NCBI GenBank assembly: GCA_002390455.1
Contig: DGPN01000036.1
Location: forward strand, 1-6,589
DNA: 6,589 nucleotides
Origin: Flavobacteriaceae bacterium UBA4439
GTDB taxonomy: Bacteria > Bacteroidota > Bacteroidia > Flavobacteriales > Flavobacteriaceae
Direction of reading: 5' to 3'
The position numbers were made by a program, and so were the translations under genes. Below, piece by piece: positions 5,928 through 6,589 of the stretch (position 1 is its first letter; each line of letters opens with the position of its first letter). The notes under the pieces were generated by a model, which saw nothing but the letters and a program-made list of their open reading frames with translations, was not told the DNA's origin and did no database searches.

Positions 5928-6589
5928 ATGAAAAAAAGCCTTTTATTTGTTCGTTACCTATTATTACTCGTAATTGTATTTGGCCTCTATCTTGGCTACA
6001 ATACATGGAGATTCCAATCAAATCAATTACAGTTTGACCCAATGGTCACCACTAATATTCCCTCTACTGCCATTGAGCATTTTGCAAAAGCTATTCGCAT
6101 AAAAACTATTTCACCTGAAAATCCTGCTGACTTTGACTCCCTGGCGTTTATCCAATTCAGTGACTTTTTAAAAAACACCTACCCATTGGCCGATTCTCTT
6201 TTGGAAAAGAAAAGGATTAATCGTTTTAGTCATATCTACAAGTGGGAAGGAAGTGAGCCAAGCCTAAAACCTGTTATTTTAATGGCGCATCTAGATGTTG
6301 TTCCTGTTAGTAGAGAAGATTTACCCGACTGGGGACAACCTCCTTTTGCTGGCAATATCGTCAATGACACCCTTTGGGGAAGAGGCACCATTGACAATAA
6401 GATTGGTGTCATTGGTTTGATGGAAGCCGTCGATCATTTACTTAAAAACAACTACCAACCCAAACGAACCCTTTATCTTTCTTTTGGTCATGATGAAGAA
6501 ATTGGTGGATTGAATGGTGCAAAAATGATTGTTGACTATTTAAAAAAGGAAAACATTCAAGCAGAATTTGTCTTGGATGAGGGGGGCAC
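5928..6589 (+). CDS. M20-family metallopeptidase, PM20D1/Gly-X carboxypeptidase-like, N-terminal part
   Basis: The window end cuts this gene after 220 codons; full-length relatives are around 480-500 residues. A short basic N-terminus is followed by a hydrophobic helix at about 7-24 (FVRYLLLLVIVFGLYLGY), an uncleaved anchor or signal that places the enzyme outside the cytoplasm. M20 catalytic landmarks appear in order: zinc ligand His121 and Asp123 in MAHLDVVPV, bridging Asp156 in GRGTIDNKIG, the general base Glu190 and zinc ligand Glu191 in GHDEEIGG, and the start of the next ligand region, LDEGG, at 216-220. The extended matches around HLDVVPV, WGRGTIDNK and SFGHDEEIGG point to the PM20D1/CPS1 (Gly-X carboxypeptidase) branch, whose members cleave dipeptides or hydrolyse and form N-acyl amino acids. 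The dimerisation domain and last zinc ligand lie outside the window. ATG at 5928 is the first start after the lipoprotein stop. Confidence 0.93.
   Translation, partial: MKKSLLFVRYLLLLVIVFGLYLGYNTWRFQSNQLQFDPMVTTNIPSTAIEHFAKAIRIKTISPENPADFDSLAFIQFSDFLKNTYPLADSLLEKKRINRFSHIYKWEGSEPSLKPVILMAHLDVVPVSREDLPDWGQPPFAGNIVNDTLWGRGTIDNKIGVIGLMEAVDHLLKNNYQPKRTLYLSFGHDEEIGGLNGAKMIVDYLKKENIQAEFVLDEGG

Overview
The window looks like an ordinary chromosomal stretch from a member of the Bacteroidota, most likely Flavobacteriaceae. The DNA is AT-rich. None of the seven visible start codons has a Shine-Dalgarno sequence, and the clearest promoter candidate fits the Bacteroidota TAnnTTTG -7 element. The exported proteins have short signal peptides typical of the group: one ends in F-A-Q and two are lipoprotein signals. 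I see no mobile element, CRISPR array, tRNA or rRNA, and no abrupt change in base composition.

Layout. 1-126 (+) is the C-terminal tail of a probable GNAT acetyltransferase. 128-733 (-) encodes a small secreted protein of unknown function that appears to contain an internal duplication. Only 32 bp away and divergent from it, 766-1986 (+) encodes a HI0933/YhiN/BaiN-type flavoprotein. Then 2076-2846 (+) encodes a membrane-anchored protein with an uncharacterised DxKC...HC...GIPP region, and 2869-3810 (+) an M28 zinc peptidase lipoprotein. The latter two genes probably share a transcript. 3811-4704 (-) encodes a DUF1338/HglS-like non-heme iron enzyme whose stop codon directly abuts that of the peptidase; a hairpin spans the two stops. 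Divergent from it, 4765-5907 (+) encodes a lipoprotein with a TPR-like N-terminus, followed after 20 bp by a membrane-anchored M20 peptidase (5928 onward, cut by the window end) that resembles PM20D1/Gly-X carboxypeptidases.

How they fit together. The set is mostly envelope proteins: two metallopeptidases, two lipoproteins (one of them the M28 peptidase) and two further exported or membrane proteins, plus two cytosolic enzymes. No single pathway links them, and I do not see a convincing new multi-gene system. The most interesting points are the compact head-to-head and tail-to-tail junctions, the duplicated secreted protein, the cysteine-containing membrane protein, and an isolated HglS-like enzyme with intact predicted metal and substrate residues.
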